From contig NZ_RJKR01000005.1 of the NCBI RefSeq assembly GCF_003752025.1, positions 372,001 through 436,000 of the forward strand: 64,000 nt of DNA, in the 5' to 3' direction. This stretch comes from Curtobacterium sp. PhB115 (lineage in GTDB: Bacteria; Actinomycetota; Actinomycetes; Actinomycetales; Microbacteriaceae). Each line of letters starts with the position of its first letter. Within the stretch, counting starts at the first letter, position 1. The translations under genes were made by a program, and so were the position numbers. This document shows, one piece after another, positions 49,494-57,489 of the stretch. The notes below the pieces were generated by a model. It worked only from the letters and a program-made list of their open reading frames with translations, made no database searches and was not told the origin of the DNA.

Positions 49494-50207
49494 TCACTCC
49501 AGGTGCCGCAAGTACCGTTCCGGCGACTCGAGGAACGCCCGCTGGTTCCGCACCAGGTCGAGGTCGGCCCACTCCGTCCGACGCAGCCCCCACTCGCCCA
49601 CCTCGTGGATGGTCGCCCCGGGGAACGCCGCGAGCACGGGTGAGTGGGTCGAGAGCAGGACCTGACCGACACCGCTCTCGACGATCGACTGCAGCACGGC
49701 GATGAGTGTCAGGCAGCCGGAGAACGACAGCGCCGACTCCGGTTCGTCGAGGATCCAGAGCCCCGGCCAGCGCGCACGGTCGATGACGAAGTCGAGGAAC
49801 GACTCCCCGTGGCTGCGCTCGTGGAACACCGGCTCGGGGCGGCTGCGGTTCGGGTTGTCCTCGAGGTAGGTGAAGAAGCCGTGCATGGTCTCTGCCCGCA
49901 GGAAGAAGCCGCCGCGGGGCGCCCCGAAGTCCCGGCGCAGGACGATGTGCTCCCACAGGCTCGACTCGGAGGGCCGGGTCGAGTGGTTCGCACCGGTCGA
50001 GCCGCCTTCCGGTGACATGCCGAACCGGAGCGCGATGGCCTCGATGAGGGTCGACTTGCCGACTCCGTTGTCGCCGACGAACACCGTCACCGGGTCGAGG
50101 TCGAGCCCCTCGTCGAGCAGCTGCCGGACCGGGGCGAGCGTCGCCGGCCACACGTCGCGCGGCATCCTGTCCGGATCGAAGTACTCCTCGACACGGCGGA
50201 TGGGCAT
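49494..50207 (-). CDS. AAA-family ATPase (COG3910-like)
   Basis: A 237-residue ABC/SMC-like ATPase. Walker A is GDNGVGKST (45-53), Walker B and D-loop are LWILDEPESALSFSG, and the switch His is in LLSTHSPVLAAF. The signature helix and coiled coil are minimal, as in COG3910 predicted ATPases. No nuclease or effector domain is attached. Start is uncertain: ATG at 50207 has GAGG seven bases upstream; a GTG at 50222, 6 bases after CAGGAT, is an alternative. It lies next to the PIN/HTH pair on the same strand, but 37 bases separate its stop from their start. Confidence 0.82.
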   Translation of the reverse strand: MPIRRVEEYFDPDRMPRDVWPATLAPVRQLLDEGLDLDPVTVFVGDNGVGKSTLIEAIALRFGMSPEGGSTGANHSTRPSESSLWEHIVLRRDFGAPRGGFFLRAETMHGFFTYLEDNPNRSRPEPVFHERSHGESFLDFVIDRARWPGLWILDEPESALSFSGCLTLIAVLQSIVESGVGQVLLSTHSPVLAAFPGATIHEVGEWGLRRTEWADLDLVRNQRAFLESPERYLRHLE

Positions 50208-50283
50208 GTGGGTCCTCGGCACGGCACCATCCTGCCGGACGCGACCGACAGCCCCGGCTGCAGACGACTGGCCCGGATGCAGA

Positions 50284-50319
50284 CGACTGGCCCGGAACGT
50301 ACACGTTCCGGGCCAGTCG
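50284..50319. terminator. Terminator of the DUF3117 gene
   Basis: CGACTGGCCCGGAACGT and its exact reverse complement, separated by two bases. A direct copy of CAGACGACTGGCCCGGA lies at 50258-50274, just next to it. Confidence 0.75.
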
Positions 50320-50337
50320 TTCTGGTGCGTCGACGTA

Positions 50338-50508
50338 CTAGGCCGAGACGACCTCAGCGAGTGCGTCGTGGAGTTCCTTGGCCTCGGCGTCGTTGACCGA
50401 GACCACCAGGCGGCCTCCACCTTCGAGCGGAACCCGCACGATGATGAGTCGACCCTCCTTAACAGCCTCCATCGGCCCGTCACCGGTCCTCGGCTTCATG
50501 GCTGCCAT
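50338..50508 (-). CDS. DUF3117 family protein
   Basis: A 56-residue protein conserved across actinobacteria (Rv1211 family). It reads MAAMKPRTGDGPMEAVKEGR at the start, then IIVRVPLEGGGRLVVSV and EAKELHDALAEVV: a small sheet plus helix, no cysteines. Function unknown. AAAGGGGA lies about six to eight bases before the ATG at 50508, a strong ribosome binding site, so it is one of the few genes here that is clearly not leaderless. Confidence 0.9.
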   Translation of the reverse strand: MAAMKPRTGDGPMEAVKEGRLIIVRVPLEGGGRLVVSVNDAEAKELHDALAEVVSA

Positions 50509-50623
50509 CAGATGTCCCCTTTCGTGCAGTACATGCCGTCCCATTATCTCGTATCGATGGGGCAACTGCGAAACCGCCCAGGTTGGGGGTGTCGGATTGC
50601 CGTGTTCTTGCGGCTTTCGTTCC

Positions 50624-50629
50624 TAACCT
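50624..50629 (+). promoter_or_regulatory. -10 hexamer of the AI-2E-type permease gene (leaderless)
   Basis: TAACCT, 6 bases before the ATG at 50636. Confidence 0.6.
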
Positions 50630-50635
50630 TGGCAG

Positions 50636-51844
50636 ATGCCGAACATCCGCTCAATGCGCCGTCAGTCCCCAGAGCGGGGCGGAGGGCCGGTCGAGCGGTT
50701 GCGGACGCGGGCCGAACGGTTGAGTGCCGGGACCGAGCAGCCGCTCGTGCGGGCGGATGACGCGGTACCGGCCGGCCTGCGCGTCGGCGCGGCCTTCACG
50801 TGGCGCATCCTCGTGGTCGCCGCGGGGCTCGCCCTGCTGGTGACGATGGTGATCCTGCTGCGGGACATCGTCGTCCCGTTCCTCATCGCCCTGCTGGTCT
50901 GCGCGCTCCTGATGCCGATGTCGTCGTTCCTGCAGCGACACCGGTGGCCGAAGTGGACGGCGGTGCTGTCGAGCCTCGTCGCCCTGGTGCTGGTGATCGG
51001 CGGGCTGGCGCTCCTCGTGACGCAGCAGATCCGCTCGGCGCTGCCGTCGCTCGAACACCGGCTGCACCACAGCGCGTCGTCGTTCCGGACCCTGCTCGAC
51101 AGCGAGCCCTTCGGGATCACCGCGAAGGACGTGAACGGCTGGGTCTCGGACGGGTTCGACTACCTGCAGGCGCACGCCGCAGCGATCCTGTCCGGGTTCC
51201 AAGCGGCCGGGACGGGTGCGGTGCACGCACTCGAGGGTCTGTTCATCATCGTGTTCACGACGATCTTCGTGCTCATCGACGGTCCGCGCATCTGGGGTTG
51301 GGTCGTCCGGGTGTTCCCGCGGCGCGCCCGTGCCCGCATCGACGTCGCCGGGCACGCCGGGTGGAAGACCCTGACGAGCTTCATCCGGGTGCAGCTCGTC
51401 GTCGCGGTCACGGACGCGCTCGGCGTGGTCATCGGTGCGCTGGCCCTGCAGATCCCGCTGGCTCTGCCGATCGGCGTGATCGTGTTCATCGGGGCGTTCG
51501 TCCCCGTGGTCGGCGCGATCGTCGCGGGCGGCGTGGCCGTCGTCATCGCCCTCGTGTTCAACGGGTGGGTGCCGGCGCTGGCGATGCTCGGCGTCGTCAT
51601 CGTGGTGCAGCAGCTCGAGAGCCACGTGCTGCACCCGTTCCTGACCGGGACGGCCGTCAAGGTGCACCCGCTCGGGGTGGTGCTCGGCGTCACGGCCGGC
51701 ACGACCCTCGCCGGCGTCGTCGGGGCGTTCTTCGCCGTGCCGTTCATCGCCACCGTGAACGCGATGGTCGTCGCGGCCGCGAAGTGGCGACCGGGCGATC
51801 CCGAGCCGGGATCAGCGACCGATCACGGCGGGGTCCAGTCGTAG
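50636..51844 (+). CDS. AI-2E/PerM family transporter
   Basis: A 402-residue membrane protein with about eight helices, arranged as in AI-2E (PerM/TqsA) exporters: two pairs at the N-terminus, a soluble stretch (about 135-185), then a C-terminal group with LPIGVIVFIGAFVPVVGAI and QQLESHVLHPFLTGTAVKVHP, the family signature. Family members have been linked to AI-2 export or Na+/H+ exchange; the role here is open. Its last 22 bases overlap the end of the convergent mannosyltransferase gene. Confidence 0.9.
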   Translation: MPNIRSMRRQSPERGGGPVERLRTRAERLSAGTEQPLVRADDAVPAGLRVGAAFTWRILVVAAGLALLVTMVILLRDIVVPFLIALLVCALLMPMSSFLQRHRWPKWTAVLSSLVALVLVIGGLALLVTQQIRSALPSLEHRLHHSASSFRTLLDSEPFGITAKDVNGWVSDGFDYLQAHAAAILSGFQAAGTGAVHALEGLFIIVFTTIFVLIDGPRIWGWVVRVFPRRARARIDVAGHAGWKTLTSFIRVQLVVAVTDALGVVIGALALQIPLALPIGVIVFIGAFVPVVGAIVAGGVAVVIALVFNGWVPALAMLGVVIVVQQLESHVLHPFLTGTAVKVHPLGVVLGVTAGTTLAGVVGAFFAVPFIATVNAMVVAAAKWRPGDPEPGSATDHGGVQS

Positions 51845-53067
51845 CCGTCGACCCACCAGGTGTAGTACAGCCACACCCACTGCATCCCGACGAACGCCAC
51901 GACGACCGCCACCCGGTAGACCCGTGACCGCGGCAGCGCCACGATCCCGAGCAGCGGCGCGATCGGCATCAGGATGCGCCACGTGCTCGACTGCGGGAAG
52001 AACACGGCGAGCAGGTACACGACGTAGGCGATGCCCCACAGTCGCAGTTCCAGCCCGACCCGACGGGCAGCGGGCATGCAGACGAACACGGCGAACGCGA
52101 CGACCACGAGCGCGAGCAGGACCCCGCCTGCCGGCTGCCCGAACCACCAGCCGAAGCCCTGGACCCACGGCGCGAACGGCACGAGTTCCTGCCAGCCGAT
52201 GTACGACGAACGCCAGGCGAGCTCGGTGTCGGTGTACGCCTTCGGCACCCCGGTGGCCGCCCACGCGATGGCGGGCCAGGCGAGCCCGACCAGCCCGGAC
52301 ACCACCGCGACGACCGCCGGCGGGACGAAGCGCCGGAGCGTCAGCGGCTCGGACGAGCGCACCCAGGCCGGCCGGATGAACCAGGCGCCGAGGAACAGCA
52401 CGACGAGCAGCGCGAACGCCAGCCCGGTCGGTCGGGTCATGCCGAGCAGCAGCACGACGGGCAGCATGGTCCACCACCGCCGGTCCACCATGAGCAGCAG
52501 CGCGACGATGAGCAGGAACAGCCCCATCGACTCGGCGTACGCCACCTGGAACATCGCGGAGACCGGTGAGACGCACAGGAGCACCGTCGCGAACGTCGCC
52601 CGCGCCGGATCGAGGAATCGTCCCATCAACCGGCGGAACACGAGCGCCGCACCCAAGCCCGCCAGCAGGGACACCGACACGGCGACGAGCTCGAACGACG
52701 CGCCGGTCAGGAGCATCAGGCCGCGCACCAGGAACGGGTACGCCGGCATGAACGCCCACGCGTTCTCGGTCACGTGCCCCGCGGCGTCCACGGGCAGGGT
52801 CGACGGGTACCCGCCGGTGGCGATCACCCGGTACCAGGCACCGTCCCAGATCGACGCGAACGACAGGTAGGCGGGGTGCTGCACGGTGAAGGAGTTCGCC
52901 GCCTGCACGCTCGCGAACGCCTGCAGCATCACGCCGGTGACGATCCGGGCGAGCACGTAGACGACGGTGATCCGCACCCACCACGGCACGACCCGGTACC
53001 GGGCGCGCCAGCGAGCACGGGAGGGGGTCGGCCGGGAGACCCCGGCCGTCGTCAGGCCGTCAGCCAC
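51823..53067 (-). CDS. PIG-V-like membrane mannosyltransferase
   Basis: A 414-residue multi-pass protein (nine to eleven helices) of the GT-C type. SIWDGAWYRVIATGGYP is the WDxxWYxxIAxxGY motif of PIG-V-like transferases and FMPAYPFLVR is the next conserved loop; VAYAESMGLFLL lies in a later loop. These use polyprenyl-phosphate mannose outside the membrane, perhaps for glycolipids or wall glycans. GTG start 16 bases inside the dapE 3' end, so coupled to dapE. No ribosome binding site seen. Confidence 0.82.
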   Translation of the reverse strand: MADGLTTAGVSRPTPSRARWRARYRVVPWWVRITVVYVLARIVTGVMLQAFASVQAANSFTVQHPAYLSFASIWDGAWYRVIATGGYPSTLPVDAAGHVTENAWAFMPAYPFLVRGLMLLTGASFELVAVSVSLLAGLGAALVFRRLMGRFLDPARATFATVLLCVSPVSAMFQVAYAESMGLFLLIVALLLMVDRRWWTMLPVVLLLGMTRPTGLAFALLVVLFLGAWFIRPAWVRSSEPLTLRRFVPPAVVAVVSGLVGLAWPAIAWAATGVPKAYTDTELAWRSSYIGWQELVPFAPWVQGFGWWFGQPAGGVLLALVVVAFAVFVCMPAARRVGLELRLWGIAYVVYLLAVFFPQSSTWRILMPIAPLLGIVALPRSRVYRVAVVVAFVGMQWVWLYYTWWVDGYDWTPP

Positions 53068-54134
53068 CGACGGAGGCCGGCCTCGACCGCGGTGATCTGC
53101 TCGACCGGGACCTGCTCGTCGTCGTGGTGGGCGAACACCGGCTCACCGGGGCCGTAGTTGACCGCGGGGACACCGAGCGCGGAGAACCGTGCGACGTCGG
53201 TCCAGCCGTACTTCGGGCGGGGAGCGGGGCCACCGACCGCGGACACGAAGTCCTGGGCGAGCGGCGCGTCGAGGCCCGGTCGGGCGCCCGCGGCGAGGTC
53301 GACGATCGTGACCTCGTAGCCGTCGAAGAGCTCGCGGATGTGCGCGACGGCCTCGTCGGCCGACCGCGACGGGGCGAACCGGTAGTTCACGTGCACCATC
53401 GCCTCGTCGGGGATGATGTTGCCGGCGATGCCGCCGCTGATGCCCACCGCGTTCAGGCCCTCGCGGTACTCGAGGCCGTCGACCGTGACGGTGCGGGGCT
53501 CGTACGCGGCCAGGGTCGCGAGGATCGGTGCCGCCTTGTGGATCGCGTTGTCGCCGATCCAGCTGCGGGCGCTGTGCGAGCGCTTGCCGAACGTGCGGAT
53601 CTCGGCGCGGAGGTTCCCGTTGCAGCCACCCTCGATCTGCGCGCCGGAGGGTTCGCCGAGGATCGCGAAGTCGCCGGCGAGCAGCTCGGGTCGGGTGCGA
53701 GCGAGGCGACCGAGGCCGTTCAGCAGGTCGCTGACCTCTTCGTGGTCGTACCAGACCCACGTGACGTCGACCGAGGGGTCGACCAGGTCGTACGCGAGCT
53801 TGAGCTGCACCGCGCACCCGGCCTTCATGTCGACGGTCCCGCGGCCCCAGAGGATCTCGGTGCCGTCCTCGGCGGTCCGGAACTCGGTCGGCAGGTTGTC
53901 GTTGAGCGGCACGGTGTCGATGTGCCCGGCGATCACGACGCGGCGGTCGCGGCCGAGGTTCGTGCGCGCGACGATCGCGTCGCCGTCGCGGATCACCTCG
54001 AGGTGCGGCAGCGGCGCGAGCACCGCCTCGATCGCGTCGGCGAGGGCCTGCTCGTTGCCCGACACCGATTCGATGTCGCAGATGGCGCGGGTGATGTCGA
54101 TGGACGAGGCGGTGAGGTCGAGCTGCTCCGGCAT
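53052..54134 (-). CDS. dapE: Succinyl-diaminopimelate desuccinylase
   Basis: A 360-residue M20 zinc hydrolase that removes succinate from N-succinyl-LL-diaminopimelate in lysine and peptidoglycan synthesis. Metal ligands and catalytic residues: His71 and Asp73 (AGHIDTVP), Asp102 (GTVDMKAG), Glu132/133 (YDHEEVSDL), and a late His in [26 protein letters not shown] is the family motif. The ATG lies 6 bases after TAAGGT (leaderless). It is divergent from dapD with 131 bp between starts. Confidence 0.94.
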   Translation of the reverse strand: MPEQLDLTASSIDITRAICDIESVSGNEQALADAIEAVLAPLPHLEVIRDGDAIVARTNLGRDRRVVIAGHIDTVPLNDNLPTEFRTAEDGTEILWGRGTVDMKAGCAVQLKLAYDLVDPSVDVTWVWYDHEEVSDLLNGLGRLARTRPELLAGDFAILGEPSGAQIEGGCNGNLRAEIRTFGKRSHSARSWIGDNAIHKAAPILATLAAYEPRTVTVDGLEYREGLNAVGISGGIAGNIIPDEAMVHVNYRFAPSRSADEAVAHIRELFDGYEVTIVDLAAGARPGLDAPLAQDFVSAVGGPAPRPKYGWTDVARFSALGVPAVNYGPGEPVFAHHDDEQVPVEQITAVEAGLRRWLTA

Positions 54135-54140
54135 GCGGTC

Positions 54141-54146
54141 ACCTTA
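54141..54146 (-). promoter_or_regulatory. -10 hexamer of dapE (leaderless)
   Basis: TAAGGT on the minus strand, 6 bases before the ATG at 54134. Confidence 0.6.
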
Positions 54147-54253
54147 TCGGCCACCGCTTGCGTCGCGCTGGCCCACGGCACTGCGGGCCGGGAGGCGCGG
54201 TGCGGCTCCGCAGCGTCCGTCCGGTCGGTCGGTGCTCCCGTCCGGGGCCTCGG

Positions 54254-54259
54254 TACCCT
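54254..54259 (+). promoter_or_regulatory. -10 hexamer of dapD (leaderless)
   Basis: TACCCT, 6 bases before the GTG at 54266. Confidence 0.6.
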
Positions 54260-54265
54260 GGTGCG

Positions 54266-55252
54266 GTGACCGACACGACCGCTGCCGCCGACCCGACCGC
54301 CGCCACCGACCGCCCGACCCACGCCTGGGGCCACGGCCTCGCGACGATCGCCGCCGACGGCACGACCCTCGACACCTGGTACCCGGAGACCCACCTCGGC
54401 CCGCTGCCGGCCGACGCGGTCTTCCCGGCCGAGCTGCAGGCGCACGTCGGTGACGACCCCCGCCGGGAGGTCCGGATCGAGGCCGTCACCACCGAGGTCA
54501 CGATCGACGCCGCCCCGACCAGTACCGAGGACGCGTACCTGCGCCTGCACCTGCTGAGCCACCTGCACGTGCGCCCGAACACCATCAACCTCGACGGCGT
54601 CTTCGGCCACCTGCCGATCGTCGCGTGGACCAACGCCGGGCCGGTCCACCCGGGGTCCCTGACGCGACTCCGCCCGTCGCTGCAGCGCGCCGGCATCGCG
54701 GTCCACGCGATCGACAAGTTCCCCCGTCTGGTCGACTACGTCGTGCCGGACCGTGTGCGGATCGGCGACGCCAACCGCGTCCGACTCGGCGCACACCTCT
54801 CCCCCGGCACGACCGTCATGCACGAGGGCTTCGTGAACTTCAACGCCGGCACCCTCGGCGACGCCATGATCGAGGGCCGCGTCTCGCAGGGCGTCGTCGT
54901 CGGCAACGGCACCGACATCGGCGGCGGGGCGTCCATCATGGGCACGCTGTCCGGCGGCGGTACGCACCGGGTCTCCCTGGGCGAACGTGCGCTGCTCGGT
55001 GCGAACGCGGGGCTCGGCATCTCGCTCGGCGACGACTCCGTCATCGAGGCGGGCCTGTACGTCACCGCGGGAACGAAGGTCGTCCTGGTCGGCGCCGTCC
55101 CGAACCCGGACGGCACCCCCAAGACCGTGAAGGCCGCCGAGCTCTCCGGCACCCCGAACATCCTGTTCCGTCGCAACAGCCTGTCCGGCGCCGTCGAGGC
55201 CCTGCAGCGCAAGGGCGAGGGCATCCAGCTGAACACCGCCTTGCACGCGTAG
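54266..55252 (+). CDS. dapD: Tetrahydrodipicolinate N-succinyltransferase
   Basis: A 328-residue actinobacterial-type DapD, which succinylates tetrahydrodipicolinate with succinyl-CoA. The left-handed beta-helix is visible in [34 protein letters not shown] and [20 protein letters not shown]. Residues 1-15 ([14 protein letters not shown]) are low-complexity. GTG start in leaderless spacing behind TACCCT. Divergent from dapE, so the two successive pathway enzymes could be controlled from one 131-bp region. Confidence 0.94.
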   Translation: MTDTTAAADPTAATDRPTHAWGHGLATIAADGTTLDTWYPETHLGPLPADAVFPAELQAHVGDDPRREVRIEAVTTEVTIDAAPTSTEDAYLRLHLLSHLHVRPNTINLDGVFGHLPIVAWTNAGPVHPGSLTRLRPSLQRAGIAVHAIDKFPRLVDYVVPDRVRIGDANRVRLGAHLSPGTTVMHEGFVNFNAGTLGDAMIEGRVSQGVVVGNGTDIGGGASIMGTLSGGGTHRVSLGERALLGANAGLGISLGDDSVIEAGLYVTAGTKVVLVGAVPNPDGTPKTVKAAELSGTPNILFRRNSLSGAVEALQRKGEGIQLNTALHA

Positions 55253-55262
55253 CCGAGGCGCC

Positions 55263-55356
55263 CTCGAGCGGTCACGACACGTCGTCGGCGTGCGCCGAGG
55301 GCGCACGAACTGTCGCCGTGGCACCCGCCCGGCAACAGTTCGCGACCACTCGGCGG
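55263..55356. repeat. GAACTGTCGCC / GGCAACAGTTCGCGACC inverted motif
   Basis: GAACTGTCGCC at 55307-55317 and GGCAACAGTTCGC at 55331-55343 form an imperfect inverted pair; GAGCGGTCACGAC (55266-55278) and GCGACCACTC (55342-55351) form an outer one. Related to the motifs at 18301, 29336 and 39181. Confidence 0.55.
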
Positions 55357-55403
55357 AGGTGAGCGGCGCGTCCTGCGATCGCGCACGCACCGACGCACGC
55401 ACG

Positions 55404-55444
55404 GGAGGCCCGGTACCGGTCCACGAGACCGGCACCGGGCCTCC
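55404..55444. terminator. GGAGGCCCGG-type hairpin downstream of dapD
   Basis: GGAGGCCCGGTACCGGTC and GACCGGCACCGGGCCTCC pair over 18 bp with one mismatch and a five-base loop. It lies between the convergent dapD and citrate synthase genes. Confidence 0.7.
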
Positions 55445-55530
55445 AGTCGGTTGCGCCCCGTGCGCCTGCCGCACCCGCGCAGTCCGCTCCCGCCGCGCCC
55501 CGCGCCCCGCGCGTCGAGCCCCGCGCGTCG

Positions 55531-55903
55531 AGCGGGCGAAATGCCAGGGTGCCTCCGTGACCCACCCCGGGGTTTTCGCCCGCTCGGCCAGCCGCACCGA
55601 CGGCGCTCGCCGCCCGACACCCGCCCGCCGCGACGAACGGGCGAAATGCCCGCGTCCGAGCGCGACGCACCTGGGCATTTCGCCCGCTCGGCCAGCCGCA
55701 CCGACTGCGCACGCCGCCCGACACCCGCCCGCCGCGACGAACGGGCGAAATGCCCGCGTCCGAGCACGACGCACCTGGGCATTTCGCCCGCTCGGCCAGC
55801 CGCACCGACTGCGCCCGCCGCCCGATACCCGCCCGCCGCGGCGAACGGGCGAAATGCCCGCGTGCCTCCGCGAGGCACCCCGGTATTTCGCCCGCTCGGC
55901 CGG
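55531..55903. repeat. Four-copy tandem array of a 104-bp hairpin unit
   Basis: Units begin with CGGGCGAAAT at 55533, 55638, 55742 and 55846 (steps 105, 104, 104). Each has a left arm CGGGCGAAATGCCC, a 21-base apex and a right arm GGGCATTTCGCCCG (14 perfect pairs in copies 2 and 3), then a conserved 50-base link CTCGGCCAGCCGCACCGAC... rich in CGCC. Copies 1 and 4 have diverged arms. The apex keeps its own pairing with different bases: GCGTC/GACGC in copies 2-3, GTGCCTC/GAGGCAC in copy 4. No credible gene lies on either strand. Confidence 0.9.
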
Positions 55904-55962
55904 CCGCAACGGCGAGCAGCACCGAACGGCGAGCAGCACGGCACGGCAGGCGCACGAAGAAA

Positions 55963-55992
55963 CGCCCCACCCACGGAACCGTGGGCGGGGCG
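55963..55992 (-). terminator. Rho-independent terminator of citrate synthase
   Basis: CGCCCCGCCCACGG and CCGTGGGTGGGGCG on the minus strand pair over 14 bp with one mismatch and are followed by TTTCTTC, 12 bases after the gltA stop. One of few stems here with a U-rich tail. Confidence 0.8.
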
Positions 55993-56004
55993 CTCGTGAG
56001 CGCG

Positions 56005-57363
56005 TCAGCGCGCGGGGATGTCCCGCTTCGGCGCACCCACGTACAGCTGCTGCGGGCGACCGATCTTGTTGAGCGGGTCGTTGTTCAGCTCACGCCACTG
56101 CGCGATCCAGCCGGGCAGGCGCCCGATCGCGAACAGGACCGTGAACATGCGCGGCGGGAAGCCCATCGCCTTGTAGATGATGCCGGTGTAGAAGTCGACG
56201 TTCGGGTAGAGCTTGCGCTCGATGAAGTACTGGTCGCTCAGCGCGATCTGCTCGAGCTCCTTCGCGATGTCGAGCAGATCGTCCTGCACTCCGAGGGACT
56301 CGAGGACCTCGTCGGCGGACTCCTTCACGAGCTTCGCGCGGGGGTCGTAGTTCTTGTAGACGCGGTGCCCGAAGCCCATGAGCTTCACGCCGCGCTCCTT
56401 GTTCTTCACCCGCTCGACGAAGCGCTGCACGGGCTCGCCGGAGTCCTTGATCTGCTGCAGCATCTCGAGCACGGCCTCGTTCGCACCGCCGTGCAGGGGG
56501 CCGTACAGGGCGTTGATGCCGGCGGAGATCGACGCGAACATGTTCGCCTTCGTCGAGCCGACCATGCGCACCGTCGCCGTGGAGGCGTTCTGCTCGTGGT
56601 CCTCGTGCAGGATCAGGAGTCGGTCGAGGGCCTTGGAGAGCACCGGGTTCGGCTGGTAGGTCTCGGCCATGGTGCCGAAGTTGAGCCGCAGGAAGTTGTC
56701 GACGAACGACAGCCCGTTGTCCGGGTACAGGAACGCCTGCCCGATGGACTTCTTGTGGGCGTAGGCGGCGATGACCGGGAGCTTGGCGAGGAGCCGCACG
56801 GTCTGCAGCTCGACCTTCTCCGGGTCGTCGACGTCCATGTCGTCCTCGTAGTAGGTCGACAGGGCGCTCACGGCGCTCGACAGCACGGACATCGGGTGCG
56901 CGGAGTGCGGCAGGGCGTCGAACAGCCGACGCAGGTCCTCGTGCAGCAGCGTGTGGCGACGGATGCGGGCGTCGAAGTCGGCGAGCTCGGACTCGCTCGG
57001 GAGCTCGCCGTAGATCAGGAGCCAGGCGACCTCGAGGAAGGTGCAGTTCGACGCGACCTGGTCGATCGGGTACCCGCGGTAGCGCAGGATCCCCTCGTCG
57101 CCGTCGATGTAGGTGATCGCGCTCTTGGTCGAGCCGGTGTTCACGAACCCGTAGTCGAGCGTGTTCATCCCGGTCTGCTTCTTGAACGTCGAGATGTCGA
57201 TGACGGCAGCGCCGTCGACGCTCGGCAGGATCGGGAACTCCGCCGTGCCACCCGGGTACGTCAGCGTCGCGGTCTCGGCCGTCTGCTCGGCAGCGGGACT
57301 CACGGGGACGGGCGTGGTGGGCGGTGTGGCCGTCTTCTGAGCGTCGTTGGCAGTGTCAGTCAC
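56005..57363 (-). CDS. gltA: Citrate synthase
   Basis: A 452-residue type II-like citrate synthase joining acetyl-CoA and oxaloacetate at the start of the TCA cycle. The catalytic residues sit in GPLHGGANEAV (His), LMGFGHRVYKNYDPRA (His) and YPNVDFYTG (Asp). The first 35 residues are Thr/Pro/Ala-rich and precede LTYPGGTAEFPIL, where family similarity starts. GTG start 6 bases after TAGGCT (leaderless). It has a proper terminator, so it is a single-gene unit. Confidence 0.95.
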   Translation of the reverse strand: MTDTANDAQKTATPPTTPVPVSPAAEQTAETATLTYPGGTAEFPILPSVDGAAVIDISTFKKQTGMNTLDYGFVNTGSTKSAITYIDGDEGILRYRGYPIDQVASNCTFLEVAWLLIYGELPSESELADFDARIRRHTLLHEDLRRLFDALPHSAHPMSVLSSAVSALSTYYEDDMDVDDPEKVELQTVRLLAKLPVIAAYAHKKSIGQAFLYPDNGLSFVDNFLRLNFGTMAETYQPNPVLSKALDRLLILHEDHEQNASTATVRMVGSTKANMFASISAGINALYGPLHGGANEAVLEMLQQIKDSGEPVQRFVERVKNKERGVKLMGFGHRVYKNYDPRAKLVKESADEVLESLGVQDDLLDIAKELEQIALSDQYFIERKLYPNVDFYTGIIYKAMGFPPRMFTVLFAIGRLPGWIAQWRELNNDPLNKIGRPQQLYVGAPKRDIPAR

Positions 57364-57369
57364 GAGGAC

Positions 57370-57375
57370 AGCCTA
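57370..57375 (-). promoter_or_regulatory. -10 hexamer of gltA (leaderless)
   Basis: TAGGCT on the minus strand, 6 bases before the GTG at 57363. The remaining gap to 57489 holds only two GGTCACGACT/GTCACGACTC motifs. Confidence 0.6.
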
Positions 57376-57489
57376 ATCGCGGCGTCTGTCGCTCGTGCAC
57401 ACATCGATGGTCACGACTTGGTGGGAACCACCGGTTGCGCTCGAGCCGAGCAGCGCGCGGTCGCGCGTCACGACTCCCGCGGTCGCCCG

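Noticed and set aside
49494..50207. Complete phage-defence system with the PIN/HTH pair
   Set aside because: No nuclease, membrane effector or sensor domain is attached to the ATPase, and flanking genes are housekeeping. I kept it only as a finding to test.
55531..55903. The 104-bp array as a CRISPR
   Set aside because: The sequence between stems is nearly the same in all units, so there are no unique spacers, the period is too long, and no cas gene is in the window.
55272..56072. Open reading frames running through the 104-bp array on both strands
   Set aside because: They exist only because the GC-rich repeat lacks stop codons. They show no start signals and the repeat period (104-105) is not a multiple of three, so the frames change from unit to unit.
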